Below are positions 49,431 through 59,555 of a DNA stretch of 64,000 nt, piece by piece. The number at the start of each line of letters is the position of its first letter. Position 1 is the first letter of the stretch. Position numbers and translations under genes: made by a program. The stretch comes from Lysobacteraceae bacterium (GTDB lineage Bacteria > Bdellovibrionota > UBA1018 > JAGTJX01), in assembly GCA_023657465.1 (NCBI GenBank), contig JAGTJX010000001.1, positions 648,358 to 712,357 of the forward strand, read 5' to 3'. Under the pieces are notes generated by a model. It saw only the letters and a list, made by a program, of their open reading frames with translations. It was not told the DNA's origin and did no database searches.

Positions 49431-50912
49431 ATGATGAAACTCGCAGTCATCGCAGTGATTTCACTGACATCTATTGGGTACTCTCATGCCTGGACATCAG
49501 GACATACATGGTTATCAGATCTCGATCAAACTACGCTCAAACAACTGATGGGAGTTCCTGAATCAGATCTTAATCATGATTGGACATTGATAGTCCCTTC
49601 CAAGTTTCAAGCACGAACAGACTCAACTGCAGAAGTCTTCGATTGGCGTAACCGAGGTGGTGTGAATTATGTTTCACCCGTTCGTAGCCAAGGCATCTGT
49701 GGAAGTTGTGTAGCATTCGCGATGACTGGAGCACTTGAAACACAAAACAATATTACTTCCGGAATTCCTTGGCTCAATGCTGTCCTCTCTCCCGAGGCAC
49801 TCTTTGCTTGTGGAGGAGGGAGTTGCCAAGGAGGCATGGGACATATAAGAGCTGTCGATTATATGAAAACACTCGGAGTACCCGATGAATCTTGCGCTCC
49901 TTATACGATGGGAGCTACTGGAGATACGGTCAGTTGTGACAGAATCTGTTCTGACTCACGCTCTAGAAGTCTGGTTGTAGAGAATGCGTTTAGACCTTCT
50001 ACAGGACTGATATCAGACATCGACCAAGTTAAGGCTGCAGTACGCAAGGGTCCTCTGTTCTCTCTTATGAGAGTGTATTCGGATTTTCTTTCGTACAAGT
50101 CTGGAGTCTACAAAAATACATCAAAGAACTTCATAGGTGGACATGCAGTTGTCATTGTTGGCTTCGATGATCGTAAGCAAGCTTGGATTATCAAAAACAG
50201 TTGGGGAGAACAGTGGGGTGAAAGTGGGTTTGCCTATGTAGCATACTCCGATGAAGACACTGCAGTGGGATTGTCAACTTGGGGAATGAATCTGTCTGGG
50301 GGACGAGAGCAGACTTATATTGACCACCCTTCTATCGGAAGCATATTGACAGGTGACTCTAAAGTAAGAATGGGAACCAACGTAGAGTTTGCTAAAAAAA
50401 TAATTTTAAAAATTTATGATGAGCGAACAAGCAATTTAAAAGCATCAAGAGAATGTAATGTAGAAAGTAATAGGAAATGTAAAATCAATCTAGATACAAA
50501 TCAAATTCCCGATGGCAAGTACCTCTGGACGGCAGAGACGGAGTCCCTCAGTGGAACAAGCAGATCTATGGTTGAGTACTTCTATGTGCTGAATCAAAAA
50601 CTAGATACTGAAGTCAAGTGGAAGCCTAGGTTTGATATCACGAAGCCAGTGAAAGGTACGATTGAGTTCACGGTCTCACTTAAGGCTCGTCCGGTTCAGT
50701 TTACAGGACTTGCTTTGAATGTCTCAAACACAGTCGGAACGAGCTTCAGTAAGTACTCAGACTCTACGGCTCCAGAAATGATCATGAGGCTCAATACCAA
50801 GATTATTCCAAACGGAAGTTATTCGGTACAATTAACTGCAAGTATTCAGACGAATAAAAAAACTTATACTGACTCTAGTGACTCACTTAGGATACAAATT
50901 TATAACCCATGA
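49431..50912 (+). CDS. Papain-family (C1) cysteine peptidase, secreted
   Basis: VSPVRSQGICGSCVAFAMTGALE, GGHAVVIVGFDDRKQAWIIKNSWGEQWGESGF. Confidence 0.92.
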   Translation: MMKLAVIAVISLTSIGYSHAWTSGHTWLSDLDQTTLKQLMGVPESDLNHDWTLIVPSKFQARTDSTAEVFDWRNRGGVNYVSPVRSQGICGSCVAFAMTGALETQNNITSGIPWLNAVLSPEALFACGGGSCQGGMGHIRAVDYMKTLGVPDESCAPYTMGATGDTVSCDRICSDSRSRSLVVENAFRPSTGLISDIDQVKAAVRKGPLFSLMRVYSDFLSYKSGVYKNTSKNFIGGHAVVIVGFDDRKQAWIIKNSWGEQWGESGFAYVAYSDEDTAVGLSTWGMNLSGGREQTYIDHPSIGSILTGDSKVRMGTNVEFAKKIILKIYDERTSNLKASRECNVESNRKCKINLDTNQIPDGKYLWTAETESLSGTSRSMVEYFYVLNQKLDTEVKWKPRFDITKPVKGTIEFTVSLKARPVQFTGLALNVSNTVGTSFSKYSDSTAPEMIMRLNTKIIPNGSYSVQLTASIQTNKKTYTDSSDSLRIQIYNP

Positions 50913-51796
50913 AACGAGCAACTCTTGCAGTTCTAATGATGATATTGGGTCTGGCTCATGTCGAAGCTAAACCTTCACCGGGATCTGTAGTTTATATTGT
51001 TGCACACCCAGATGACGAGACACTCTTCGGAGGTACACTTGGTAAGCTTCGCGAGAATGGCTATTCTGTATATGGTATCTATCTCACTCGTGGTGAAGGC
51101 GGCAAAGTTAACAAAGTCACAGGGAACCCTTCTGATAACTACTCCATGCGTCCTCTTGAATTAAAAAAAGCAGCAGAGATTTATGGCGTTAAAGAGTTTC
51201 TTCTTCTCAATCAACCTGATCAACCGATACGAGATAAAGAAACAGGTAAGCCATCTACAAAAGGTGAAGAGTTCTTGAACGCCAAGCTTTGGAATATTCC
51301 TTGGATTAAAGCTCGAGTGAACAGTTACTTAGAAATGATTCGTCCTAAAATCATCCTCACACTTGATCCAAAATCATCCGGGATCACTCACGCTCATCAT
51401 CAAGCGGTAGCACAAATTGTGCTCGAGAGTTTAAAAGAATCGAAATTGTCATCTCAACTATCAGGTGTATATGGAATTTTTGAAGATAACTATTATTTAG
51501 ATAAAAAATTTGGAACTTCTAAGAATACTATCACATTCGATACAAGAACATACTCACCAGCGCTCGGAGTGACCTATAAAAAATTCCAAGCTTTAGGAGC
51601 GGCTGCTCATGCAACTCAGGCGACTGGATACATGGGCGAGTTGCCATTGGGATTTGAAAAGTGGGAGCCCCTGACTCAAGAGAAGAATGGTTTAATTTTT
51701 AGAAAGCTTCTGAGGTCTCCACCTCAGCCAAAGGGTCATGTGGCTACATTGATACCTAGAGAAGTAAGAGTCATTGAAGAGCAGGCTCCGAGGTGA
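50909..51796 (+). CDS. PIG-L family deacetylase, secreted
   Basis: VVYIVAHPDDETLFGGTLGKL, YLTRGEGGKVN, HAHHQAVAQIV. Confidence 0.88.
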   Translation: MKRATLAVLMMILGLAHVEAKPSPGSVVYIVAHPDDETLFGGTLGKLRENGYSVYGIYLTRGEGGKVNKVTGNPSDNYSMRPLELKKAAEIYGVKEFLLLNQPDQPIRDKETGKPSTKGEEFLNAKLWNIPWIKARVNSYLEMIRPKIILTLDPKSSGITHAHHQAVAQIVLESLKESKLSSQLSGVYGIFEDNYYLDKKFGTSKNTITFDTRTYSPALGVTYKKFQALGAAAHATQATGYMGELPLGFEKWEPLTQEKNGLIFRKLLRSPPQPKGHVATLIPREVRVIEEQAPR

Positions 51797-53229
51797 ACTC
51801 CTCATTAAAATTTTTCTACAGTTCTATTTTTACTGCCTTCCTTATTATTGGCTGCAGTAGACCTCAACCGCCGAGAGGATTACCTCTATCTTCTGAATTG
51901 GGGTCGTATGGATCCTTCAGATGGACGAGAGTGATCACTCACATGCACACACCTTATTCTTACGATGCGTGTGATAGCGCGGGAATAACTGGATCTTCTG
52001 CTGAGATTAAAGCGGGAGCGGGAGTAATCAATACTTCTTGCTCTTCTAATTTTAGAGAAGCGATCTGTAAAAACAGAATTGATTATACTTTTACAACAGA
52101 TCACGTTGATAATTTTATTTTTTATGACTTCAGTAGACTCCTTCTTTATCAAGCAGGCGATGTTTTGATCAATAGTGGCTTAGGTACTTCTTACTATAAT
52201 CGTATGGTAGGATGTGATGGAGGAGCGTTTGCTCCAGTTCTAAGTGCAGGATTTGAAACACTCTCCATGATTGGTATTGGATTAAAAGCTCACCTGACGA
52301 GTGATCCAACTGAGTCAGTACGAAGATCCGCCTACGAAGGAACAACAGCTGCAACTCGGGTACTGATTCAGTCAGCTCCTTCTGAAGGGGTCGTCATCAT
52401 TCCTCATACGGAAGACAAGTCAGTTGCTACTATTCAGTCACTTGGACCTGATGCCATTGAGCTCTACAACTTACATGCTAATTTGGATCCAAAAATTAGA
52501 AAGAGATCCTTGGGAGCTGGCGGTTACAGTGTGATAGGTGGAATGATCAATTATATTTTAGATCCTTTTAGTGATCTGGCTCCAGATCTTGCGTTCATCA
52601 CCTTCTTGGAGCAGTTTTCTGTTTATACTTCCAAGTGGGCTCAGATACAGGGAGCAGGACAGAAAATTACAGCAGTGGCTGCAGTAGACTCTCATGAAAA
52701 TGTGTTGGCTATGAAAGTCGCTGATGGTGAACGATTTGATTCTTACCGCAGGACAAGTAAGATTGCTTCTAACCTAGTCGCTGTGACTTCTTCAGATATT
52801 GATCTGGTGAAGACAGCAATTAAGAATAATCGGGTTCTCATTGCTTTTGAGGGATTTGGCTCACCAGTAAATTTTGACTTTTCTGCCACAATCAGTGGCA
52901 CGGCATATCGAATGGGAGACACGGGAACACTGGGAGCGCAGACTGCGACTGTGAGAATTGTTGCTCCGACTCTCCATCCATCGTCTGCACAAGGAAGAAC
53001 AGCTCCCGTGATCAGACTCATCTTAAAACGCATCAATACAGATGGTTCTGAGACTAAACTTTCAGAAACAACCAACAGCACATTGACTGCAAGTGTTTCA
53101 ACCGCTTCAATACTTCGAGCTGAAGTCAAAATAACCCCTTACCATTTAAGAGAATATTTAGGAGGATTCGCAAGTTACGCTAACAATGAAAACATTTGGA
53201 TTATTAGTAACCCTATTTACCTTAATTAG
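51793..53229 (+). CDS. Lipoprotein with PHP-like metal-dependent hydrolase domain
   Basis: Lipobox FLIIGC; ITHMHTPYSYDACD, DYTFTTDHVDN, VVIIPHTED, AVAAVDSHEN. Confidence 0.7.
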   Translation: MNSSLKFFYSSIFTAFLIIGCSRPQPPRGLPLSSELGSYGSFRWTRVITHMHTPYSYDACDSAGITGSSAEIKAGAGVINTSCSSNFREAICKNRIDYTFTTDHVDNFIFYDFSRLLLYQAGDVLINSGLGTSYYNRMVGCDGGAFAPVLSAGFETLSMIGIGLKAHLTSDPTESVRRSAYEGTTAATRVLIQSAPSEGVVIIPHTEDKSVATIQSLGPDAIELYNLHANLDPKIRKRSLGAGGYSVIGGMINYILDPFSDLAPDLAFITFLEQFSVYTSKWAQIQGAGQKITAVAAVDSHENVLAMKVADGERFDSYRRTSKIASNLVAVTSSDIDLVKTAIKNNRVLIAFEGFGSPVNFDFSATISGTAYRMGDTGTLGAQTATVRIVAPTLHPSSAQGRTAPVIRLILKRINTDGSETKLSETTNSTLTASVSTASILRAEVKITPYHLREYLGGFASYANNENIWIISNPIYLN

Positions 53230-53749
53230 TTCTGTGCATGCAGATGTTCCTAAGTGGGAAGCGAGCACGGGATTCCCGCAGATTTTGCGTGCGGGGAAGT
53301 ACGGCTATCAGATTGGTGAGTTTGAAGGTTATTGGAATGCAGGTTTTATGAAGTTTGGAATCAGTCGCATTGGCTTGGAATCTTACGGAATCGAAGTGGG
53401 CATACGTACTCCTGTTTACAAAAAAATATACGCAAGTCTCTCAGCAGGTTGGATGAGTTTCACTGGAGCTGTTGATTTGTCTTCCATTGCTATCGAAACA
53501 GGACCGGTAGCTTCTACAGTTTCGGCACAGCTCTTGGGATTTTATTTCATGCCTGCGATTGGTGGAAGATTCCCTATCAGTGACTCCCTCGAGTATGGAT
53601 TCGACATTGGGCTTCAGATTCCTGTTCTTGCTTGGGGTTTTATGGCCTCAGACTGGATTACTACAAGTGTCACTCAGGGAGCGACGATACAGCGACTGGC
53701 ATATTTACCTGTACCTCACATCACATTAGTGAGAATCAGCTGGAGATGA
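53186..53749 (+). CDS. Putative outer-membrane protein
   Basis: Signal peptide TLFTLISSVHA; beta-rich, ends HITLVRISWR; overlaps preceding gene. Confidence 0.5.
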   Translation: MKTFGLLVTLFTLISSVHADVPKWEASTGFPQILRAGKYGYQIGEFEGYWNAGFMKFGISRIGLESYGIEVGIRTPVYKKIYASLSAGWMSFTGAVDLSSIAIETGPVASTVSAQLLGFYFMPAIGGRFPISDSLEYGFDIGLQIPVLAWGFMASDWITTSVTQGATIQRLAYLPVPHITLVRISWR

Positions 53750-54402
53750 GTTTAAAATACCTCTACCGAGACAAAGATCTCATTGCAGTACATAAACCCG
53801 CAGGATCAGTTGTCTATCGAGATGGTTCTCATGAAAATGTACTTGTTCTCCAAGATCACCTGAAAGAGCAAGTCGCGAGAAGTATCTTCCCCGTGCATAG
53901 ACTTGATAAAGGAACTTGCGGTGTGATCCTCTTCGCTCTGAACGCTGAAGCAGCCGCATTCTTTCAGAAACTCTTCGCAGGACGTGGAATCAAAAAGTAT
54001 TATATTGCACTCGTTGAAGGAGCGATTCCTAAGCAAGGTAAAATTTCTGAGCCTCTCATGGGCAATAAAGACAAAATAAAAAAACCAGCAGTGACGGTAT
54101 TTGAAAGATTAAAAGTTGGAAAAATCAAAGGCAAAGAGGTTTCACTTGTAGAGCTGAGACCTGAGACGGGTCGTTATCACCAGATCAGACGGCACTTGAA
54201 GTTCCTGGGGCATCCAATCTTGGGAGATACACAGTATGGTGGGTCTACTGACATTGCTAACAGAACCATGCTCTCTGCTGTTTGTATTGAGCTCACGATT
54301 CCTAAGACAGGCAAGAAGCTCGTGATCGAAACTCAGCCTGATCAAGATTTTCTTAAGATCAGTAGTGCGCTGCGTGGATTTGAAGAGTCAAACTCTACTT
54401 GA
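53746..54402 (+). CDS. RluA-family pseudouridine synthase
   Basis: VHKPAGSVVYRDG, FPVHRLDKGTCGVILFA, LRPETGRYHQIRRHLKFLGHPILGDTQYG; ATG at 53746 with ggag SD. Confidence 0.9.
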   Translation: MSLKYLYRDKDLIAVHKPAGSVVYRDGSHENVLVLQDHLKEQVARSIFPVHRLDKGTCGVILFALNAEAAAFFQKLFAGRGIKKYYIALVEGAIPKQGKISEPLMGNKDKIKKPAVTVFERLKVGKIKGKEVSLVELRPETGRYHQIRRHLKFLGHPILGDTQYGGSTDIANRTMLSAVCIELTIPKTGKKLVIETQPDQDFLKISSALRGFEESNST

Positions 54403-54422
54403 AAGGCTCCGCTACCAATCAT

Positions 54423-55697
54423 TTATTTCTTATCCAAGCATGCTGCTTGATGCTTGAATTGATATTCTACGGATTGTGGGAAGACGGTTGGGAGTAATGT
54501 TAGATCGAGTTTAATTTCAGGGTCAGTAGAATCCATGCAGAGGTTCTGAATGAAGATCTTGAATGAAGATACGCTAGGACCTACGTGTAAATCTGTCATT
54601 CCTCCATTCTCCAAAGTATAGCTCCGGTAAGTGAGTTGATAGGCAAGGAGGTGAGTCATCATGACTCCTAAGCTTAAAGAAAGCACGGTTTTGAATATTG
54701 GTGACGGATGGCGAAAAGCAAGTACCAGCAAGTTTGAAAACAAAAAAAGTAAAGGAATGAAGAGTGGCATGAAGTAGTGAGTGTGAGATGCGTCTACTTT
54801 GAGTATGAAGAAGTAGATCGAATGAGCCAAGATACAGAGAACAAAGAATTTAATTTTAGAATCGTTTAGGTAGCGAAATGCCATGAATAAGGTAAGTGGC
54901 AGAATTAACCAATAGATATCAAAAGGAATGGTAGAAAAAAAATGAGAAAGACTGCCGCCTGTGAAATACTTCATACACATGACTGAGAGAGACTGCAGGG
55001 AGAAGAGAATGTCTCTTGGAAAATTCCTGAGTGCGTCCAACCAAGGGATAGGGTTTCTGGATCCACCATTCATCATTCCGTTATAGAGCGTAGGCAAGTA
55101 GAGGGCAGTAGGAATCAAAAAGCCAATAGCTCGCTTGAGGAGGTTTTTGATGGATACCTCTCGAATGAGAGCAGAGACAATGATCAGAGATACACTCATG
55201 AGATGGGTCGAGAACAGTAATCCCGAAGCAATTCCTGAGAGGAAATGTCTCTGTTTTTTTTCAGAGAACGTGAACCAAATGAGAAGTGCTGAGAAGAAAA
55301 ACTGAAACGTATTGTCCAAAGGTAATCTTGCATAAAATGAGAGAAGCGGAGAGAGAAGCCCAAAGAGTAAAAACTAAAGATCAGCTCCTCTTTTTAGGTG
55401 GCGCTTGCAAAAATAAAAACCAACCAGAAGTGGAGAAGTAAAAATCAAGTTATGTAAAAGCCCAAGGTCAATGACTTGTGCGGTGAATTGTCTGAAGACG
55501 TAATAGATCCATAGTGGAATAGGTCCATAAGTTGGAATCGTATTGTTTGCCAACGATTGATCAAGGATGAGTTGAAGTTGTGGTTCGTCGAGAAAAAAAG
55601 AAATATCGCCTGGGAAAACAAATCTGAAGACAAAAAGCATGAGAATGCTGATTCCAGCTATTCTTTCCAGAATGATTCGTTTGGAGTCGGTACCCAT
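54423..55697 (-). pseudogene. GT39/ArnT-like polytopic membrane protein interrupted by one in-frame TAG
   Basis: ORFs 55374-55697 and 54423-55319 are in the same frame; the intervening 18 codons (FLLFGLLSPLLSFYARLP) are open, separated from the first ORF only by TAG at 55374-55376. Confidence 0.65.
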
Positions 55698-56524
55698 GTT
55701 CGGTCTACTTTTAGTCCTTTGGCTTTTCCTCTGAAGAATAACTCATAATCGCCTGATGGGGACTTCTTTTCTTGGTTCCAAGTAGTTTTAACCCACCGGT
55801 GCATTTCGTCTGGATCCCAAAAATTAAGTTTTCGCTGAGGTTCGTTCTCTCTAGCCCAACGATCTTTTGCATAGAGTAGTGCAATCTTGAGGAAGGATAC
55901 TTTTCTTCCAGAGTCAGGACCTCCAATGTATTTTTCAGGTATATGGATAGTTTTGTTCCAAGAAGCCACCCACTTGGGATCTAGGACTCCTGCCACATCG
56001 AGGAAGCTTGCGCCGAATGCTGAGCAACCTCCGCCTTCGCGATATCTCGGACGATTGACAAGGCCATAGTGTTGGTCGAATCCGAGTTGCTGATATTCTT
56101 TATGATAGTCGAGCATTCTTCTACAAGTCGTTGGATTAACTTCGATTCGAAGGAGGCTTAAGTTTCCTTTTGCACTACGTCTTTCAAGTTCTGCAGATAG
56201 GTCTTTTTCTGTCTCCATGTAGCCACGGAAGTCATAATAGAGGATTCCGAATCCGTACTTTTGCTTGAAAAGCATATCGGGAAACGAAATATTATTATCA
56301 TCTTGCACCATTCCAGTAATGATTTTCTCTTGTCCGCATTCTACTTCGATGCTGACGTGACCAATCTTGCGACTTTCTTTTGCAAGGCGATTAAGAATCA
56401 CAGTACGGGCTAGTTTCCCTGGAGAATTCCAATTAATGCCATAGGGTGTCGGGTAAAAATTAAGGGTGACGTGATCTGCTAGAGCAAAACGAGTTAGGAT
56501 TTTTAGCCAAAAAAGAACAGCCAT
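55658..56524 (-). CDS. Secreted paralog C of the His/Cys-motif family
   Basis: Start at MAVLFWLKILTRFALA (56524); INWNSPGKLARTVILN, GHVSIEV, LYYDFRGYME, HYG, GGGCSAF, WDPDEMHRW. Confidence 0.65.
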   Translation of the reverse strand: MAVLFWLKILTRFALADHVTLNFYPTPYGINWNSPGKLARTVILNRLAKESRKIGHVSIEVECGQEKIITGMVQDDNNISFPDMLFKQKYGFGILYYDFRGYMETEKDLSAELERRSAKGNLSLLRIEVNPTTCRRMLDYHKEYQQLGFDQHYGLVNRPRYREGGGCSAFGASFLDVAGVLDPKWVASWNKTIHIPEKYIGGPDSGRKVSFLKIALLYAKDRWARENEPQRKLNFWDPDEMHRWVKTTWNQEKKSPSGDYELFFRGKAKGLKVDRTWVPTPNESFWKE

Positions 56525-56615
56525 GCAGATTCTATTTTCGGACCGAAAGTCATTGTGCACAATAGATGGTATTTTGACGGGAATGTGATTATAAATACCC
56601 AGGGAGAACTGATTA

Positions 56616-58757
56616 ATGGAATTACACAAACCTTATGTAAGTGGCGAAATGCAAATGGCGGAATTATCCTGGGGTCCTATTGTGATGGGGATTATTCTGG
56701 GGATCGTCTTTGGAGCCTCTTCCCTTTATCTTGCACTGAAAGTCGGCATGACAGTCAGTGCGTCGATTCCGATCGCAGTGTTATCGATCACTCTCTTCAA
56801 AGGACTCTCTAAACTTTTCAAATGGCGTAAGACCACCATTCTTGAAAACAATATTGTTCAGACCACAGGCTCAGCAGGCGAGTCGATTGCATTCGGTGTA
56901 GCTGTCACGATGCCTGCTCTTTTTATTCTCGGTCACGATATGGGAATCGGCCGAATCATGTTGGTTTCTGTATTAGGCGGATTACTCGGTGTTCTCCTCA
57001 TGATTCCACTTCGTGCTGTACTCATCGTAAAAGAACATGGGAAGTTGATCTATCCTGAAGGCACAGCATGCGCTGAAGTCCTCATCGTGGGAGAAAAAGG
57101 CGGCACCTCTGCAAAGACTGTCTTTGGAGGATTCTTCCTAGGTCTTATTTATAAGTTTTTTAACGTGGGGCTTAAGCTCTTCAAAGATGTCCCTGAGAGA
57201 GCGTTTGGATTCTTCAAAGGTGCTGCAATCAGTGGCGAAATTTCTCCAGAGCTACTCGGTGTCGGTTACATCATTGGTATACGCACCGCATGCATCATGG
57301 TCGCAGGTGGAGTACTCTCCAGTTGGGTTTTGATCCCAATGATTAAACTTTTCGGAGCAGGTCTTGCTGTTCCACTTTTCCCAGCTAAGAAGCTCATTGC
57401 TGATATGGAGATTCACGAAATTTGGAAGAACTATGTTCTCTATATTGGTGCGGGTGCAGTTGCTACGGGCGGAATCATTAGTTTATTCCAGAGTCTTCCC
57501 ACAATCATCAGAGGCGCTGTCAGTGGACTCAAGTCCGTGAGTCAGTCTGTGATTCCAACAGGTGTGGATCGGTCGCGTCTCACTCGTGATCTTCCGATCT
57601 CTGTGGTGTTTATCGGTTGCGCGATTCTTATTTTTGCAATTTGGGCATCTCCCTCACTCCATATGAATCTCATTGGATCGATTCTGATCATCGCGTTTGG
57701 ATTCCTATTTGTGACCGTGAGTTCACGTCTCACAGGTGAGATTGGATCATCCTCTAATCCTATTTCTGGAATGACGGTGGCGACTCTTCTCCTCACCTGT
57801 CTCGTTTTCCTTGCTCTAGGTTGGACTTCCCCTGAGTTTAGAATCGCAGCACTCTCAGTGGCTGCTGTAGTGTGTGTGGCTTCTTCAGTAGGCGGCACGA
57901 CTTCTCAGGACTTGAAGACAGGATACTTAGTGGGTGCAACTCCTTGGAAACAGCAAGTGGGTCTGCTCATTGGAACACTGACTTCCGCTCTTGTGATCGG
58001 CGTCACTCTTCAAGCGCTCAATGATGCTTCGACGATTTATTCTAAGAATATTCCACACGTCCAGCTAACCGATCGCTCGGTACTGAAGTACAAGCAGTTC
58101 GTGAAAGGACCTGAAGGTCATCACGATAAGAATGAATATTCTGTACTCCAGCTCACTGAAGCGATGGCATCTCATAGCGAGCTCTCTAAGCTTCAGCCAG
58201 GTAAGTACTTGGTCGATGATGCTGGAGTGATTCAGTATCTGGTCGATCCAGGTATCAATGGAGCGCTTAATAAGCGTGACGATGGATCGAGCGTGACGAA
58301 GTACGAAGCTCCTAAAGCTCGTCTCATGTCTCTCATCATTGATGGCATTCTCACTCAGAAACTTCCTTGGGGATTAGTGCTTCTCGGAGTTGCGATCAGT
58401 TTAGTGCTCGAACTCTGTGGTATCTCGGCTCTTCCTTTTGCGGTCGGTGTGTATCTTCCGCTCTCCAGTTCTACACCGATTTTCATGGGTGGACTCATAC
58501 GTTGGTGCGCTGAACGATTCTCTAAGGCCAAAAGCTATGACTCTGACAGCTCTCCAGGAGTGCTCTTTAGCTCAGGACTTATTGCGGGTGGATCGATTGC
58601 GGGTATTGGGCTTGCAATCTTAAGCGTGAGTGAAGGCATAGGACAGGCTCTAGACTTCTCTAAGTATGTTCCAGCTCTTGCATCGAGTGATCTAGCAGCA
58701 ACATTGATCTTCTTAGGAATGTCGTTTGTATTATTTAGTGTCGGTAAGAAACGCTGA
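56616..58757 (+). CDS. OPT family oligopeptide transporter
   Basis: AELSWGPIVMGIILGIVFGASSLYLALKVGMTVSASIPIAVLSI, ENNIVQTTGSAGESIAFGV, YPEGTACAEVL. Confidence 0.93.
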   Translation: MELHKPYVSGEMQMAELSWGPIVMGIILGIVFGASSLYLALKVGMTVSASIPIAVLSITLFKGLSKLFKWRKTTILENNIVQTTGSAGESIAFGVAVTMPALFILGHDMGIGRIMLVSVLGGLLGVLLMIPLRAVLIVKEHGKLIYPEGTACAEVLIVGEKGGTSAKTVFGGFFLGLIYKFFNVGLKLFKDVPERAFGFFKGAAISGEISPELLGVGYIIGIRTACIMVAGGVLSSWVLIPMIKLFGAGLAVPLFPAKKLIADMEIHEIWKNYVLYIGAGAVATGGIISLFQSLPTIIRGAVSGLKSVSQSVIPTGVDRSRLTRDLPISVVFIGCAILIFAIWASPSLHMNLIGSILIIAFGFLFVTVSSRLTGEIGSSSNPISGMTVATLLLTCLVFLALGWTSPEFRIAALSVAAVVCVASSVGGTTSQDLKTGYLVGATPWKQQVGLLIGTLTSALVIGVTLQALNDASTIYSKNIPHVQLTDRSVLKYKQFVKGPEGHHDKNEYSVLQLTEAMASHSELSKLQPGKYLVDDAGVIQYLVDPGINGALNKRDDGSSVTKYEAPKARLMSLIIDGILTQKLPWGLVLLGVAISLVLELCGISALPFAVGVYLPLSSSTPIFMGGLIRWCAERFSKAKSYDSDSSPGVLFSSGLIAGGSIAGIGLAILSVSEGIGQALDFSKYVPALASSDLAATLIFLGMSFVLFSVGKKR

Positions 58758-59555
58758 GATCTCGTTAGTGATTCTCTTCCAGGCTACTTCGCCTAGAGAA
58801 TACTCATCGATAATTCGGTGAGAGAAGGTGAGTTCGTCTTTTGGTTTCTGATCAGTAATCGGTCTTAGGCTAGATTTTGTCCATTTCTTAAGAGCTATAA
58901 ATTTCCTAAGACCTTTAATCGAGATCAGCTGATCGTCTTCATTAATATAGATGAGAGTAGGAATATTAATTCTAGCTGAGCTTTTATTTTCTATGAGTTC
59001 ATTCTCCAAAGTAAAGAGCGCCTTGTATGCCGCAATGGAAACACCCTTCTGAGCCTTGTACACTTCAGGGCTTTTGCTATTGACAATAAATTCGGAACCA
59101 AAAATTCCTAATACTTTCACTAAATGTGATCTGCTTCTGATCCCAAGAGCGGGTGCTAGATGAATGATCTTTTCTGGAAGTTGAAGCTCAGGATGGTTTG
59201 CGATGAGTGTTTCTCCGATAAGAGATCCCATGGAAAACCCTAAGTAATAGAGAGGCTGCTTGAGTTCTTGAGCACGAGCTTCGGCGATTTGGTAGCCATC
59301 AAGAGCAGCAGTGAGCCACTTCTCCTTGGTTACTGTCTTCATCTCTGTGATGTCGCCGTAATGTCCTGGTAGGGCTAATCGGTAGACATCATATCCTAAG
59401 GAATTTAAGAAATGTCCAAGTGAGTTCATTTTTTCAGGTTTGGTGTTTAAACCATGAGCGACAATGAACACGCCTTTTGGGTGTTCAAAATCAGAGCGCA
59501 GCCACTGGGGCTGCGCTTGTACTGATTGAATGATGAGTAATAATAAACCGATCAT
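58731..59555 (-). CDS. Alpha/beta hydrolase (lysophospholipase-like), secreted
   Basis: GVFIVAHGLNTKPEKM, YYLGFSMGSLIGETL. Confidence 0.8.
   Translation of the reverse strand: MIGLLLLIIQSVQAQPQWLRSDFEHPKGVFIVAHGLNTKPEKMNSLGHFLNSLGYDVYRLALPGHYGDITEMKTVTKEKWLTAALDGYQIAEARAQELKQPLYYLGFSMGSLIGETLIANHPELQLPEKIIHLAPALGIRSRSHLVKVLGIFGSEFIVNSKSPEVYKAQKGVSIAAYKALFTLENELIENKSSARINIPTLIYINEDDQLISIKGLRKFIALKKWTKSSLRPITDQKPKDELTFSHRIIDEYSLGEVAWKRITNEISAFLTDTK

Noticed and set aside
52743-53129. 128-aa antisense ORF in the PHP-like lipoprotein gene
   Set aside because: No signal beyond open frame; opposite a coherent coding gene.
57542-57898. 118-aa antisense ORF within the OPT transporter
   Set aside because: Composition follows the transporter's codons; no independent evidence.
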